Below, piece after piece: positions 9,293-17,708 of a stretch of DNA of 64,000 nucleotides (within the stretch, counting starts at the first letter, position 1; each line of letters begins with the position of its first letter). The stretch spans positions 318,104 to 382,103 of the forward strand of contig NZ_JBOEGM010000012.1 in the NCBI RefSeq assembly GCF_050633425.1, in the 5' to 3' direction. The DNA is from Pelagimonas sp050633425 (GTDB taxonomy: Bacteria; Pseudomonadota; Alphaproteobacteria; Rhodobacterales; Rhodobacteraceae). Below the pieces are notes generated by a model. That model did no database searches. It saw nothing but the letters and a program-made list of their open reading frames with translations, and had not been told where the DNA came from. The translations under genes were made by a program, and so were the position numbers.

Positions 9293-10180
9293 ATGGACCG
9301 TATCAAACTTAACGACACGCTAGAGATGAGCCGCCTAGTCTATGGCATGTGGCGCATTGGCGACGACACAGACACCAGCATCGCGCATATCCAAAACAAG
9401 GTCTCCGCCTGTCTTGATCAGGGCATCACAACCATGGATCAAGCCGATATCTATGGCGGCTACGCGGCCGAGGAAATTCTTGGCAACGCCCTAACGCCTG
9501 AACTGCGCAACCAAATCGAGATTGTCACCAAATGTGATATCGTCGCGCCTATGGGCCGCTATGCTGATGTGTCGGTAAAGTATTATGACACCAGCCGCGC
9601 CCATATCTTCGCCTCGGTTGAGCATTCCTTGCGCCTGATGAAGATCGACCACATTGATCTCTTGCTCATCCATCGACCTGATCCATTGATGGACCACAAT
9701 GAGACCGGTGCGGCACTGGATGAAGTTGTCGCAAGCGGCAAAGCCCGCGCCGTTGGCGTTTCCAACTTCCGCCCCTATGATTGGGATTTGCTGCAGTCTG
9801 GTATGAAAACCAAGCTGGTCACCAACCAAATCGAAATGAGCCTCATGTGCCACACGCCGTTTACGAACGGTGATCTCGCGCATTTGCAACGTCTTGGGGT
9901 TCCCCCTATGGCCTGGTCCCCGCTAGGAGGGGGCGCATTGTTTCACAGCAGCAATACTGGTCTGCGGGAGAAACTGACTAAGATCGGAGCCGCACAAGGC
10001 GTTGACGAGGCCGCCGTCGCCGTGGCGTGGCTTTTGGCACACCCTGCCAGCATTCTGCCGGTCCTGGGCACCAACAATCTGGACCGGATCAAGCAGATCG
10101 GTGATGCTGCCAAGGTAGAGATGGACCGTCAAACGTGGTTTGCGCTTTATACCGAAGCGCTTGGCCACGAAGTCGCCTAA
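9293..10180 (+). CDS. Aldo/keto reductase family oxidoreductase (YdhF-like)
   Basis: The 295-residue protein has the aldo/keto reductase TIM-barrel signatures: G-M-W-R-I-G near the start, the catalytic D-Q-A-D-I-Y-G-G-Y segment (Asp, Tyr), K-C-D-I-V, IDLLLIHRPDPLMD, VGVSNFRPYDWDLL and the NADPH-binding C-terminal region around LPVLGTNNLDRI. The ATG at 9293 is chosen because GGAG lies 6 nt before it and the family N-terminus begins there, although an open frame extends upstream. It lies between the monooxygenase and the flavin reductase, so it may reduce the carbonyl product of the monooxygenase reaction. Confidence 0.85.
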   Translation: MDRIKLNDTLEMSRLVYGMWRIGDDTDTSIAHIQNKVSACLDQGITTMDQADIYGGYAAEEILGNALTPELRNQIEIVTKCDIVAPMGRYADVSVKYYDTSRAHIFASVEHSLRLMKIDHIDLLLIHRPDPLMDHNETGAALDEVVASGKARAVGVSNFRPYDWDLLQSGMKTKLVTNQIEMSLMCHTPFTNGDLAHLQRLGVPPMAWSPLGGGALFHSSNTGLREKLTKIGAAQGVDEAAVAVAWLLAHPASILPVLGTNNLDRIKQIGDAAKVEMDRQTWFALYTEALGHEVA

Positions 10181-10205
10181 GCCAAAGAGAGCAAAAGACG
10201 TGACG

Positions 10206-10703
10206 ATGCAAACGACCCGCTTTGACCCAGCCCAATCAGACCCGCGCGCCTTTCGGGATGCGCTTGGGCGGTTTGCGACCGGGATAACCGTGATCACCTG
10301 TGCGACCCCAACAGGGCCAATCGGAATTACGGCGAACAGTTTTGCCAGCGTGTCCTTGGATCCGGCCCTTGTCCTGTGGTCGCCAGCCAAAAATTCGTCA
10401 CGCTACCCGTTTTTTATGGCGGCTGAGCATTTCGCCATTCACGTCATTGCCGATGACCAACAAGGTATTTGCCAAGGCTTCGCCCGCGCAGGTGATGCCT
10501 TTGGGGGCATAGATTGGAAGACAAGCCCGCGTGGCGTGCCCCTGATCAACCACTGCTTGTCACGGTTTGAATGCAAAACACATGCCACTCATGACGGCGG
10601 AGATCATTCGATTGTTGTCGGCCAAGTGATTGAGGTTGAGACCAGAACGGGCGCGCCATTGATGTTCTTTGGAGGGCAATACGGCGCGTTCGATCCCCTA
10701 TAA
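10206..10703 (+). CDS. Flavin reductase family protein (FMN reductase component)
   Basis: The 165-residue protein has the family pattern F-R-D-A-L-G-R-F-A-T-G-I-T-V-I-T at residues 13-28, then GITANSFASVSLDPALVLWS (the FMN-binding T-x-N-S-F-x-S-V-S-x-x-P motif) and a C-terminal GGQYG. It would reduce FMN with NAD(P)H and pass it to the monooxygenase at 8026, a typical two-component pair. The start at 10206 follows the aldo/keto reductase stop by 25 bp. An upstream in-frame ATG inside that gene is less likely. Confidence 0.87.
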   Translation: MQTTRFDPAQSDPRAFRDALGRFATGITVITCATPTGPIGITANSFASVSLDPALVLWSPAKNSSRYPFFMAAEHFAIHVIADDQQGICQGFARAGDAFGGIDWKTSPRGVPLINHCLSRFECKTHATHDGGDHSIVVGQVIEVETRTGAPLMFFGGQYGAFDPL

Positions 10704-10886
10704 CGCGATTCGACCATTACCTATGAAATTCGCGACAATAGCCGCAATTCAGGTGGAATTGTTGACTTTTAGCATGAGTAACCCTTTGCCAAACAAGTAA
10801 TATTTACCCCACTTGCCAGCTCACAAAACTTTGGACACTCTGTAGAAATTACGAGATAACATTTTTGTGATCAACCGGGGTGCCCC

Positions 10887-12206
10887 ATGCGGACTCTTAT
10901 TAAGCACTTGGCGTCGACCATCGCCACCAGCCTTGTTTTCATCAGCCCTATTGCCGGGCAGGCTGCTGCCGACACCATGACCAAGACCGACTTTATCAAT
11001 TTTGACCCAAAGCAGGCTGGGCTAGGCCAGCTGCTGTTTTACGACAAAGTCCTGTCGGGAAATCAAAACATCAGCTGCGGCACCTGTCATCACCACACTC
11101 TGGGCGGCACCGACGGGATTAGCCTCGGTATTGGCGAGGGCGGCGTAGGGCTTGGCCCCAATCGCACACCCGGCGAAGGTGTCACGAAAATCTCAGCACG
11201 GATACCACGCAATGCCCCGGCGCTTTGGAACCTTGGGCACCGCGATGTTCGCACACTGTTTCACGATGGCCGGGTTGAAAGAACCGATGCCAAGGGCGCG
11301 CGTTTTGACACCCCGGCCAAGGCAAGGTTACCGCATGGCCTCAACTCCATCCTCGCGGCCCAAGCGTTGTTTCCCATGAGCTCCGACGCCGAAATGGCCG
11401 GTCTGCCATCCGAAAACCCAGTTGGCGCGGCTTTCCATGAACGGATCGACAAGGGCTGGGCGGCAGTGACAGACCGCATCCGCGATATACCGGGATATGA
11501 AGCAGAATTCGTTGCGGCCTTTCCTCATGTGACCTCAGCCGGCGATATCACCATTGTTGAAATCGCCAATGCACTGGCCGCCTTCATCGGCACCGAATGG
11601 CAAAGCTTTGACAGCCCCTACGATGCCTATCTGACCGCTGGAACGCCCCTGCCCGAAGCAGCTGAGCGGGGCCGCCAGCTCTTCTTTGAGGACGCAGGTT
11701 GCGCGCAATGTCACAATGGACCGCTGTTTTCCGACCAGGAATTCCATTCCGTCGGCGTTCCCGCCTTTGGGCCGGGCCGCGTTGACGGGTTGCGTGACAT
11801 TGGCCGGATGGAAACCACCGGCGATCCAGATGACGCGTATAAATTTCGCACCCCGTCGTTGCGAAACATCGCCCTTACGGGGCCTTATGGGCACAACGGG
11901 GCGTTTCCAACCCTAAACGCCATGATCCGCCACATGGCAAATCCCGAAGGATCAAATGCCAATTGGCAACCGGACATGGCGGGCTTGCCGCGGATTGCCT
12001 GGCTGCAAAACGCTGATTTCAAAATAGTAAGCGATCAGGACGAAACCGCGCGCATTTTGGCAAGCCTTGATGTCGGGAAAGTAACGCTCAGCGACGGTGA
12101 CATTGCTGACCTAGAAGCCTTCTTGAACGCGCTAACCGGGGAAACAGCCCTCAATCTGCCGATGGGACGACCCGAGACTGTTCCAAGTGGTTTGCCCATC
12201 GACTAA
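10887..12206 (+). CDS. Di-heme cytochrome c peroxidase / MauG-family protein
   Basis: The 439-residue protein has a signal peptide (about residues 1-28, ending GQAAA). It carries two heme c sites: CGTCH at residues 64-68 followed by HHTLGGTDG, and CAQCH at about residue 270 followed by NGPLFSD. An axial-ligand region is seen near GPYGHNGAFPTLNAMIRHMANP. Bacterial members reduce H2O2 or, as in MauG, oxidise a partner protein in the periplasm. No partner gene (such as an amine dehydrogenase) lies next to it, so peroxide detoxification is as likely as a maturation role. It has a 183-bp upstream gap of its own and looks monocistronic. Confidence 0.88.
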   Translation: MRTLIKHLASTIATSLVFISPIAGQAAADTMTKTDFINFDPKQAGLGQLLFYDKVLSGNQNISCGTCHHHTLGGTDGISLGIGEGGVGLGPNRTPGEGVTKISARIPRNAPALWNLGHRDVRTLFHDGRVERTDAKGARFDTPAKARLPHGLNSILAAQALFPMSSDAEMAGLPSENPVGAAFHERIDKGWAAVTDRIRDIPGYEAEFVAAFPHVTSAGDITIVEIANALAAFIGTEWQSFDSPYDAYLTAGTPLPEAAERGRQLFFEDAGCAQCHNGPLFSDQEFHSVGVPAFGPGRVDGLRDIGRMETTGDPDDAYKFRTPSLRNIALTGPYGHNGAFPTLNAMIRHMANPEGSNANWQPDMAGLPRIAWLQNADFKIVSDQDETARILASLDVGKVTLSDGDIADLEAFLNALTGETALNLPMGRPETVPSGLPID

Positions 12207-12222
12207 GGGCAGGACCCCAAGG

Positions 12223-12684
12223 TTAAGACGCTTTTTTAAGCAACTCGCGGATAACAGGCTGTTTGCGTGGCTTGCGCTCCAGCGACTGCAGCATTTGCGC
12301 CAGCTTTTTTTCACGCACCCGGCGGGCGGCGGCTTTGGGTGAAAACCATTTGCGTGTCCGCTGCTTGCGTTCTTTCCAGTCGGGTTTCAGCTTATCGACA
12401 ATCATCGGATAAACACGCACAACACATGGCAACGCTTTTCCGCTGTCCAAGATCTTGTCGTACTTATAAGTCCCGATCATTTCACGGCTGATACGCCCCT
12501 TGATCCCCGCCTCTTCCAGCGCCTCGATCGAGGCCGCTTTCCAGGGCTTGGTATTGTCCATTTCCCAACCTTTGGGAACAATCCAGCGCCCGGTCCCACG
12601 TGAGGTGACCATCAAAACTTTCAGGTTGCCCTTTTTATCCCAACGCATGGGCAAAGCGGCAATCTGCTCACCTTTCTTGGCCAT
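12223..12684 (-). CDS. Nudix hydrolase with a degenerate Nudix box
   Basis: The 153-residue protein has the strand GRWIVPKGWEMDN leading into the Nudix box. Compared with G-x5-E-x7-R-E-U-x-E-E-x-G-U, it keeps the first Gly, the E-U-x-E-E core and the final G-I, but the first Glu is Thr and the Arg is Ile. It resembles the diphosphoinositol/diadenosine polyphosphate type of alphaproteobacterial Nudix proteins. The C-terminus (RKWFSPKAAARRVREKKLAQML) is strongly basic. The metal-binding Glu cluster is intact, so activity is plausible, but the substrate is unknown. It converges with the peroxidase gene (17-bp gap). Confidence 0.82.
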   Translation of the reverse strand: MAKKGEQIAALPMRWDKKGNLKVLMVTSRGTGRWIVPKGWEMDNTKPWKAASIEALEEAGIKGRISREMIGTYKYDKILDSGKALPCVVRVYPMIVDKLKPDWKERKQRTRKWFSPKAAARRVREKKLAQMLQSLERKPRKQPVIRELLKKAS

Positions 12685-12955
12685 TTGTCTCTCATCCTCA
12701 TCCGCGCGCGCCGTATATAGCGCTTAGACTTCAGAATTTGTAGACCGAAAGGCTGGAAATTTCGAAGATCACACTTCAGTCGCCACTATGTTTAGCGCCC
12801 CACTAGGGCCTTGCTACTGAATATAGCGCTAACTGGCATCCATTTTTCCATTCTCGAAACAAAAATGTCATAAAAGTTTCACGTCATAAACATCATTAAA
12901 GGACGCGCAAAATCACCGTCCCCACGGGGAGAAAACTTTCTAAGTTTTGGTGAAG
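12685..12955. other. Intergenic region between Nudix gene and tRNA-Arg
   Basis: No open frame of convincing composition is seen in these 271 bases. They should hold the Nudix promoter and the 3' processing region of the tRNA. I see no clear regulatory motif. Confidence 0.5.
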
Positions 12956-13032
12956 TGGCGGACCGAGGAGGATTCGAACCCCCGACCCCCTGATTCGTAG
13001 TCAGGTACTCTATCCAGCTGAGCTATCGGTCC
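12956..13032 (-). tRNA. tRNA-Arg (anticodon ACG)
   Basis: A 77-nt cloverleaf reads on the minus strand: acceptor GGACCGA pairs with TCGGTCC, the D arm contains GCTCAGCTGGATAGAGT, the anticodon stem CCTGA/TCAGG encloses loop CTACGAA, the T arm has GTTCGAATC, the discriminator is G and CCA is encoded. The anticodon ACG (A34 edited to inosine in bacteria) reads CGU, CGC and CGA. Confidence 0.97.
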
Positions 13033-13088
13033 GTGAGGGCTGGATTTAGAGTTAGTCGGGCAGGAGCGCAAGAGGCAATTTCAACTTT

Positions 13089-14471
13089 TTACGTCAATTT
13101 TCCCATTGGCAGGCGAATGGTGAAAACTGTGCCGCTCTCATCGCTGCTCTCAAGGCTCAATTCACCCCCATGTCCCCGGATCAGCTCAGACACGATGGCA
13201 AGGCCGAGACCTGAGCCGCCTTTGCGCACCCCGCCTTGGAATGCCTGAAATAAATGTTCCTTGGCCTTGGGCGGAAGACCTGGCCCCGTGTCCGAGACCC
13301 GAATGATCCAATCACTGTCCATTGCTATCGCTTGAACCGCAATTTCGCCGGGCTGACCGCTCGCAATTATGGCCTGACGGGCATTGCGGACCAAATTGCC
13401 CACCGCGCGATAGAGTTGCTCAGGATCGCCGCGCACCATCATCCCGGCCGGAATATCTTCGGACACACTGATTTCGTTTTCGCCAATGGCAAGACGTTCG
13501 GCATCAATCACCTCACACACCAGCGCTGCCAAATTGAAATGCGTCAGGCTTGGGGCTGGCTCTTCAGCGCGACCAAAAGCCAAGGTGTTTTCACACAAGG
13601 TGACAGCCCGCGTGATAGAATTCACCAATTTGGGGGCCATGCGTTTGACAATCGGGTCTTCGGACATCTCAATCCGATCTGTAAACAACTGCGCCGCCGT
13701 CAGGATATTGCGAAGGTCATGGCTAACCCGCGCGACAGCGCCGCCCAGCTGCGCCAAGCGATCCTTTTGCTTGAGCGCATGTGTGAGCTGAGTTTGCAGG
13801 CTGTGCAGAGCATCCTCCGCCTCGCGTAACTCACGCACACTGGCCGACGGATCAATGATCTGGCGGGCATCTTCGGGAGCCGCTGAATAGGACTTCATAT
13901 GCCCCACAACACCTTTGATCGGCTTGACCAACAAGACACGAACGGCAAGGAACAGCAAAAACGCCGTGATAACCGAGATCACGGCCGACAGGACCAGAAT
14001 ATTCAGCCCATAATCGATCATCGCATCGCGAAGCCCATCGGTCTCCATGGTGATTTCGATCTGCTGGCCCGCGTCCAACGACGGGTTGCCAATCACCCGG
14101 ATCACCTCAGGATCAGGTTCCGCCAGCCGCATCATTGCATCTCGTATCAACGGCATAGGCCGCGCGCCGCGCAAGTCAAAGCTGGCGGTGATTTCAGCGG
14201 GCATTGGCGACGACAGCATCAATTCGCTGACCTCATCACGCCGCAGCGCCACGTTAAAGACACCGGCGTTTTTCAACAGCTCGGCTTCAAGCTCTTCGGA
14301 CAGCATATCATCCGCCAAAAGCGCAAGGGACGCGATCTGCGCCCTCTCAAGCCGGGTGATCAGATAATCTTCGCGGAATCGCGCGACCGACGGGACAAAG
14401 ATCATAACCTCGGCCAACATCACAAAGACGGTGGTCAAGATAAGGAAACGGCCTGAGAGAGAATTCAGCAT
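13089..14471 (-). CDS. Membrane sensor histidine kinase (orphan)
   Basis: The 460-residue protein has a transmembrane segment at 8-28, a periplasmic sensor region of about 125 residues, a second segment at 157-181 and a HAMP-like linker. The HisKA domain has phospho-acceptor His251 (VSHDLRNI), and the HATPase has an N box (LVRNARQAI), G1 (DTGPGLP) and G2 (GSGLGLAI). It should autophosphorylate on His251 and pass the phosphate to an Asp on a response regulator. No response regulator gene lies next to it. It sits 6 bp downstream of the MerA-like flavoprotein gene on the same strand and is probably co-transcribed with it. Confidence 0.9.
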   Translation of the reverse strand: MLNSLSGRFLILTTVFVMLAEVMIFVPSVARFREDYLITRLERAQIASLALLADDMLSEELEAELLKNAGVFNVALRRDEVSELMLSSPMPAEITASFDLRGARPMPLIRDAMMRLAEPDPEVIRVIGNPSLDAGQQIEITMETDGLRDAMIDYGLNILVLSAVISVITAFLLFLAVRVLLVKPIKGVVGHMKSYSAAPEDARQIIDPSASVRELREAEDALHSLQTQLTHALKQKDRLAQLGGAVARVSHDLRNILTAAQLFTDRIEMSEDPIVKRMAPKLVNSITRAVTLCENTLAFGRAEEPAPSLTHFNLAALVCEVIDAERLAIGENEISVSEDIPAGMMVRGDPEQLYRAVGNLVRNARQAIIASGQPGEIAVQAIAMDSDWIIRVSDTGPGLPPKAKEHLFQAFQGGVRKGGSGLGLAIVSELIRGHGGELSLESSDESGTVFTIRLPMGKLT

Positions 14472-14477
14472 CAGTTG

Positions 14478-15902
14478 TTACGGCAGCCAGCGTTGCACAA
14501 ATCGGACGACCTTTTTGACGGTGTCATTTTCGAACAATCTAGGTGAGAAATACGCCCCTGCCACCCGCTTGTTCATTTCGGCCACGGTTGGATAGGGCGC
14601 GACCATGTTCGACACTGCGCTCATTTTGAGCCCATTGGCAATGGCAAGCGACCAAGTGGCGATCAACTCGCCCGCCTGATAACCGGCAATGGAAGCGCCA
14701 ATCGGTTTGCCCTTCACCACCATAACCTTGATCAACCCTTTGGTCTTTCGTTCAGCAATGGCGCGGTCATTATGGTGGTAGTGGAAGCGCGCGACCTCAA
14801 GCTTGTCACCGTATTCCTCACGCGCCTGCGCTTCGGTCAGACCGACCTGGGACAGCTCGGGTTGGGTATAGGTCGCCCACGGAATATGTTTGGTGCTGGC
14901 TTTGGCAGGCAGACCAAACAAAGCCGAACGGATAATAATGCCCGCATGATACCCGGCAACATGGGTGAATTGCAGCCCGCCCGCCGCGTCACCGATGGCA
15001 TAGACCTTCTTATTGGTCGTGCGCAGGCTATCATCCACCTTGATACCCGTCCGGGTCGTTTCGATTCCCGCCTTATCCAGCCCCAGCTTGTCGACATTGG
15101 CCTTACGACCCACTGCCATCAAAAGATGCGTGCCCTTAAAGACCCGGCCATCCTGGACCTCAACTTCGATCGCGCCCGCTTTGCCACGAATTTCCTTGGC
15201 CAATGCATCTTCGGCGATCTCAATGCCTTCGCCCCGCAGGTTCTCCAAGACGATCTCGGCCATTTCTGGGTCATCCTTGCCCAGCGCCTTCATCCCTTCG
15301 ATCACAGTCACCTCAGAACCAAGCCGCCGATGTGCCTGCGCCATCTCCATCCCAATGGGCCCACCGCCGATGACCAGAAGGTGCGCGGGCTTGTCACGCA
15401 ATTCCCAAAGCGTTTCATTGGTCAGAAACGGCACGCTATCCAAACCGGGAATCGGTGGCACAAAGGGCGATGACCCTGTCGAAACCACAACGCGACGCGC
15501 TTGGATCCGATAGGGGCCGGCCTCAACTTCGCTGGGGGAAATAAAGCGCCCATATTCTCGGATCACCCGCACACCAAAGCTTTCGAACCGCTCTTGGCTG
15601 TCGACAGGTTCAATCGTAGCGATCACGTCGTTCACGTGATCTTTGGCAGCGGCGTAATCAACGTCCGGCACCACATTGGCCACACCGAAATCCTGTGCAT
15701 GGGTCATTTCAAACGCGGCCTTGCCGCTGGCGATCAGCGCCTTGGACGGCACGCAGCCGTAATTCAGGCAATCGCCGCCCATCTTGTGCCCTTCAAGAAG
15801 GACAACATCCGCCCCCATCTGAGCAGCGCCCGCCGCCGTTGACAGCCCGCCAGACCCGGCTCCGATGATCAATAAATCAGTTTTAATCGTTTCCATAATC
15901 AC
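14478..15902 (-). CDS. FAD-dependent NAD(P)-disulfide oxidoreductase (MerA/dihydrolipoamide dehydrogenase-like)
   Basis: The 474-residue protein has an FAD dinucleotide fold GAGSGG at residues 14-19, the redox disulfide GGDCLNYGCVPSKA with Cys45 and Cys50, an NAD(P) fold GGGPIGMEMA, the FAD-binding YAIGDAAGGLQFTH and a C-terminal dimerisation domain. It has no N-terminal metal-binding domain and no C-terminal Cys-Cys pair like true mercuric reductases, so mercury reduction is not supported. Its start overlaps the stop of the TVP38-like membrane protein gene by 4 bp (ATGA). MerA-like proteins paired with a TVP38 protein recur in bacteria without a settled function. Confidence 0.88.
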   Translation of the reverse strand: MIMETIKTDLLIIGAGSGGLSTAAGAAQMGADVVLLEGHKMGGDCLNYGCVPSKALIASGKAAFEMTHAQDFGVANVVPDVDYAAAKDHVNDVIATIEPVDSQERFESFGVRVIREYGRFISPSEVEAGPYRIQARRVVVSTGSSPFVPPIPGLDSVPFLTNETLWELRDKPAHLLVIGGGPIGMEMAQAHRRLGSEVTVIEGMKALGKDDPEMAEIVLENLRGEGIEIAEDALAKEIRGKAGAIEVEVQDGRVFKGTHLLMAVGRKANVDKLGLDKAGIETTRTGIKVDDSLRTTNKKVYAIGDAAGGLQFTHVAGYHAGIIIRSALFGLPAKASTKHIPWATYTQPELSQVGLTEAQAREEYGDKLEVARFHYHHNDRAIAERKTKGLIKVMVVKGKPIGASIAGYQAGELIATWSLAIANGLKMSAVSNMVAPYPTVAEMNKRVAGAYFSPRLFENDTVKKVVRFVQRWLP

Positions 15903-16630
15903 AGGTCCTTTTTGCCGCGAACGGCCTTGATAACGATGGGCAAGGCAGACAGGGCAGCCAAGCCAAGGATGGGCCCAATGATATGTGGCTCAAAGATAAT
16001 GCCGAGATCGGGGGTTTCGCCGCGGGCAAAGACTTCGCCCAGACCGGCACCAACCGATGTATAAACCACCGTTCCGGGGATGATGCCCAAGAAGGTTGAG
16101 ACAAAAAAGCGGTACAAAGGCACTTCAAGGAACGCCGGAATAAGATTGGCGAGGAAGAAAGGAACCGCAGGAACCAGCCGAATCAGAAATAACATCGACC
16201 ACTGGTTTTCGTCGATTCCGTCTTTGATCTGCTTTACCTTACCCTCCGAATTCTCAAGCTTGGCCCCCAAACGTGCGCCCAGCCCCCAGCGCGCCGCAAG
16301 AAAGATGACCGTGGCCCCAATGGTGGCCGCCATGACATTGACCATCGACCCGGTCAGCGTGCCAAACAAGAACCCACCGGTCAGCGTCGCGGCCGATGCT
16401 CCGGGCAGTGAAAATGCAACAATGGCAACATAGGCGACCATAAAGATGCCAAGTGTCAGCACAAAATGACTATCCCGGAATGCCAATAAAGCCTCGCGAT
16501 TGTCACGCAGCGCTTCAAAGCTCAGATAATCACGCAATGTAACCGCCCCAATAAGCGCGACCGCGGCGATTCCAATCAAAGGGAGATATCTTCTAAAGGT
16601 GTTTGGGGGCGTTTGCGTCATGTCGCTCAT
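15899..16630 (-). CDS. TVP38/TMEM64 family membrane protein
   Basis: The 243-residue protein, counted from the ATG at 16630, has about six hydrophobic segments. It carries the SNARE-associated/DedA-superfamily signature: FSLPGASAATLTGGFLFG, then a loop with the conserved FLIRLVPAVPFFLANLIPAFLEVPLYRFFVSTFLGIIPGT stretch, here split by membrane turns. The superfamily is linked to lipid scrambling or envelope transport. The open frame continues 34 codons upstream, but that extension has no family likeness. The gene overlaps the MerA-like gene by ATGA, so the two are translated together. Confidence 0.87.
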   Translation of the reverse strand: MSDMTQTPPNTFRRYLPLIGIAAVALIGAVTLRDYLSFEALRDNREALLAFRDSHFVLTLGIFMVAYVAIVAFSLPGASAATLTGGFLFGTLTGSMVNVMAATIGATVIFLAARWGLGARLGAKLENSEGKVKQIKDGIDENQWSMLFLIRLVPAVPFFLANLIPAFLEVPLYRFFVSTFLGIIPGTVVYTSVGAGLGEVFARGETPDLGIIFEPHIIGPILGLAALSALPIVIKAVRGKKDL

Positions 16631-16793
16631 ATCTTTGGGGCTTTCTGTTGTCGCGGTTATGCAGCAAACATGCGCACGAATGACAGCCAACAACAGCATC
16701 CTCACATCCCGTTGATCGAGAGTTATCGCCAACGTGAGAATTCGCAGTTAATATTGCCAGACTGAAACATTCAAAGGCCAATTTCGGGTTAAA

Positions 16794-16808
16794 ATGTTGC
16801 AACAACAT
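16794..16808. promoter_or_regulatory. Palindrome upstream of the rpmH promoter
   Basis: ATGTTG-CAA-CAACAT is a perfect inverted repeat that ends 12 bp before the -35 hexamer at 16821. It is placed like an activator or repressor site, but no factor can be named from the sequence. Confidence 0.3.
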
Positions 16809-16820
16809 CCCGATTGGCGT

Positions 16821-16849
16821 TTGACATACCCCCATGACCTGCCTATAGC
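16821..16849 (+). promoter_or_regulatory. Sigma-70-type promoter for rpmH-rnpA-yidD
   Basis: A consensus -35 TTGACA (16821-16826), a 17-bp spacer and a -10 TATAGC (16844-16849) lie 69 bp before the rpmH start. It is one of the clearest promoters in the window. Confidence 0.75.
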
Positions 16850-16917
16850 ACGGACTTCAATTAGCACTGGTCTGGCGAATCCGCGCCCCATAGACCAAGG
16901 ATATCGGAGTAGCCGCT

Positions 16918-17052
16918 ATGAAACGTACTTTTCAGCCGTCGAACCTCGTTCGCAAGCGCCGTCACGGTTTCCGTTCGCGCATGGCCACCAAAGCTGGCCG
17001 CAAGATTATTAACGCCCGTCGTGCACGTGGCCGCAAGAGCCTGAGCGCGTAA
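16918..17052 (+). CDS. rpmH: Ribosomal protein bL34
   Basis: This 44-residue protein starts MKRTFQPSNLVRKRRHGF and is dense in Arg and Lys, the full usual length of bL34. A GGAG ribosome site lies 9 nt before the ATG. It is a component of the 50S subunit. It is followed after 17 bp by rnpA, the nearly universal rpmH-rnpA order, and both share the strong promoter at 16821. Confidence 0.97.
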   Translation: MKRTFQPSNLVRKRRHGFRSRMATKAGRKIINARRARGRKSLSA

Positions 17053-17069
17053 CTCCCGGCGCTTCGCAT

Positions 17070-17468
17070 ATGGCGAAGCTCGATGAGCGACTTCAAAAGG
17101 CCGCCTCGGTTGATCCGCAGGCGGCTCTTTTGCCATTTGTCGTGCTCACCAAACGTAGCGATTTCCTAAAAGCGGCGCGTGCCAAACGTGCCCCCTGCCC
17201 AGCGTTTCTGGTGCAGGCCCGAAAGCGTTCAGAGGGTGAGGCCGATGGGATTCGGGTCGGTTACACCTGCTCCAAAAAGGTCGGCAATGCCGTGGCCCGC
17301 AACCGCGCCAAGCGCCGTTTGCGCGAGATTGCCCGTGCAGTTTTGCCCAGCGATGGCCGCGATGGTTATGACTATGTTTTGATTGGGCGGGCTGAAAAGA
17401 CCGCGACCCATGATATTCTCGCTATGCAGGCCGACCTACAGCGCGCCCTTCGCAAGTTGCATACATGA
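17070..17468 (+). CDS. rnpA: Ribonuclease P protein component
   Basis: The 132-residue basic protein has the family's RNR motif in KKVGNAVARNRAKRRLREIAR (Lys/Arg-rich helix binding the P RNA) and the preceding RVGYTCSKK. It assists the RNase P RNA in trimming tRNA 5' ends. The gene overlaps yidD by 4 bp (17465-17468), so the two are translationally coupled. Confidence 0.95.
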   Translation: MAKLDERLQKAASVDPQAALLPFVVLTKRSDFLKAARAKRAPCPAFLVQARKRSEGEADGIRVGYTCSKKVGNAVARNRAKRRLREIARAVLPSDGRDGYDYVLIGRAEKTATHDILAMQADLQRALRKLHT

Positions 17469-17701
17469 CACCGCTAGCCCATATCGCAGCCCTGCCCGTC
17501 CGCGCCTATCGCCTGTTATTCTCGCCTTGGGTTGGTCATGGCTGCCGTTATCATCCGACGTGTTCGGCCTACGCCCTCGAAGCGCTTGAAAAACATGGCG
17601 GCATCAAGGGCACTTGGCTGACGATCAAACGCATTGGCCGCTGTCAGCCTTGGGGCGGCAGCGGTATTGATAATGTCCCGCCCTCCAAAGACGAAGAGTG
17701 A
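17465..17701 (+). CDS. yidD: Membrane protein insertion efficiency factor YidD
   Basis: The 78-residue protein has the family block YRLLFSPWVGHGCRYHPTCSAYALEAL, split by its two conserved cysteines (C-R-Y-x-P-T-C-S-x-Y), then GTWLTIKRIGRCQPWGGSG with a third cysteine. It is thought to sit at the inner membrane face and help YidC insert membrane proteins. Unusually for its neighbourhood, yidC is not next but 3.3 kb downstream, after the cupredoxin, ttcA and EAL genes. Confidence 0.95.
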   Translation: MTPLAHIAALPVRAYRLLFSPWVGHGCRYHPTCSAYALEALEKHGGIKGTWLTIKRIGRCQPWGGSGIDNVPPSKDEE

Positions 17702-17708
17702 CCCAGTT

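Noticed and set aside
14478..15902. Calling the flavoprotein a mercuric reductase
   Set aside because: It has the redox disulfide but no heavy-metal-binding domain, no C-terminal vicinal Cys pair and no mer genes nearby, so only a MerA-like name is supported.
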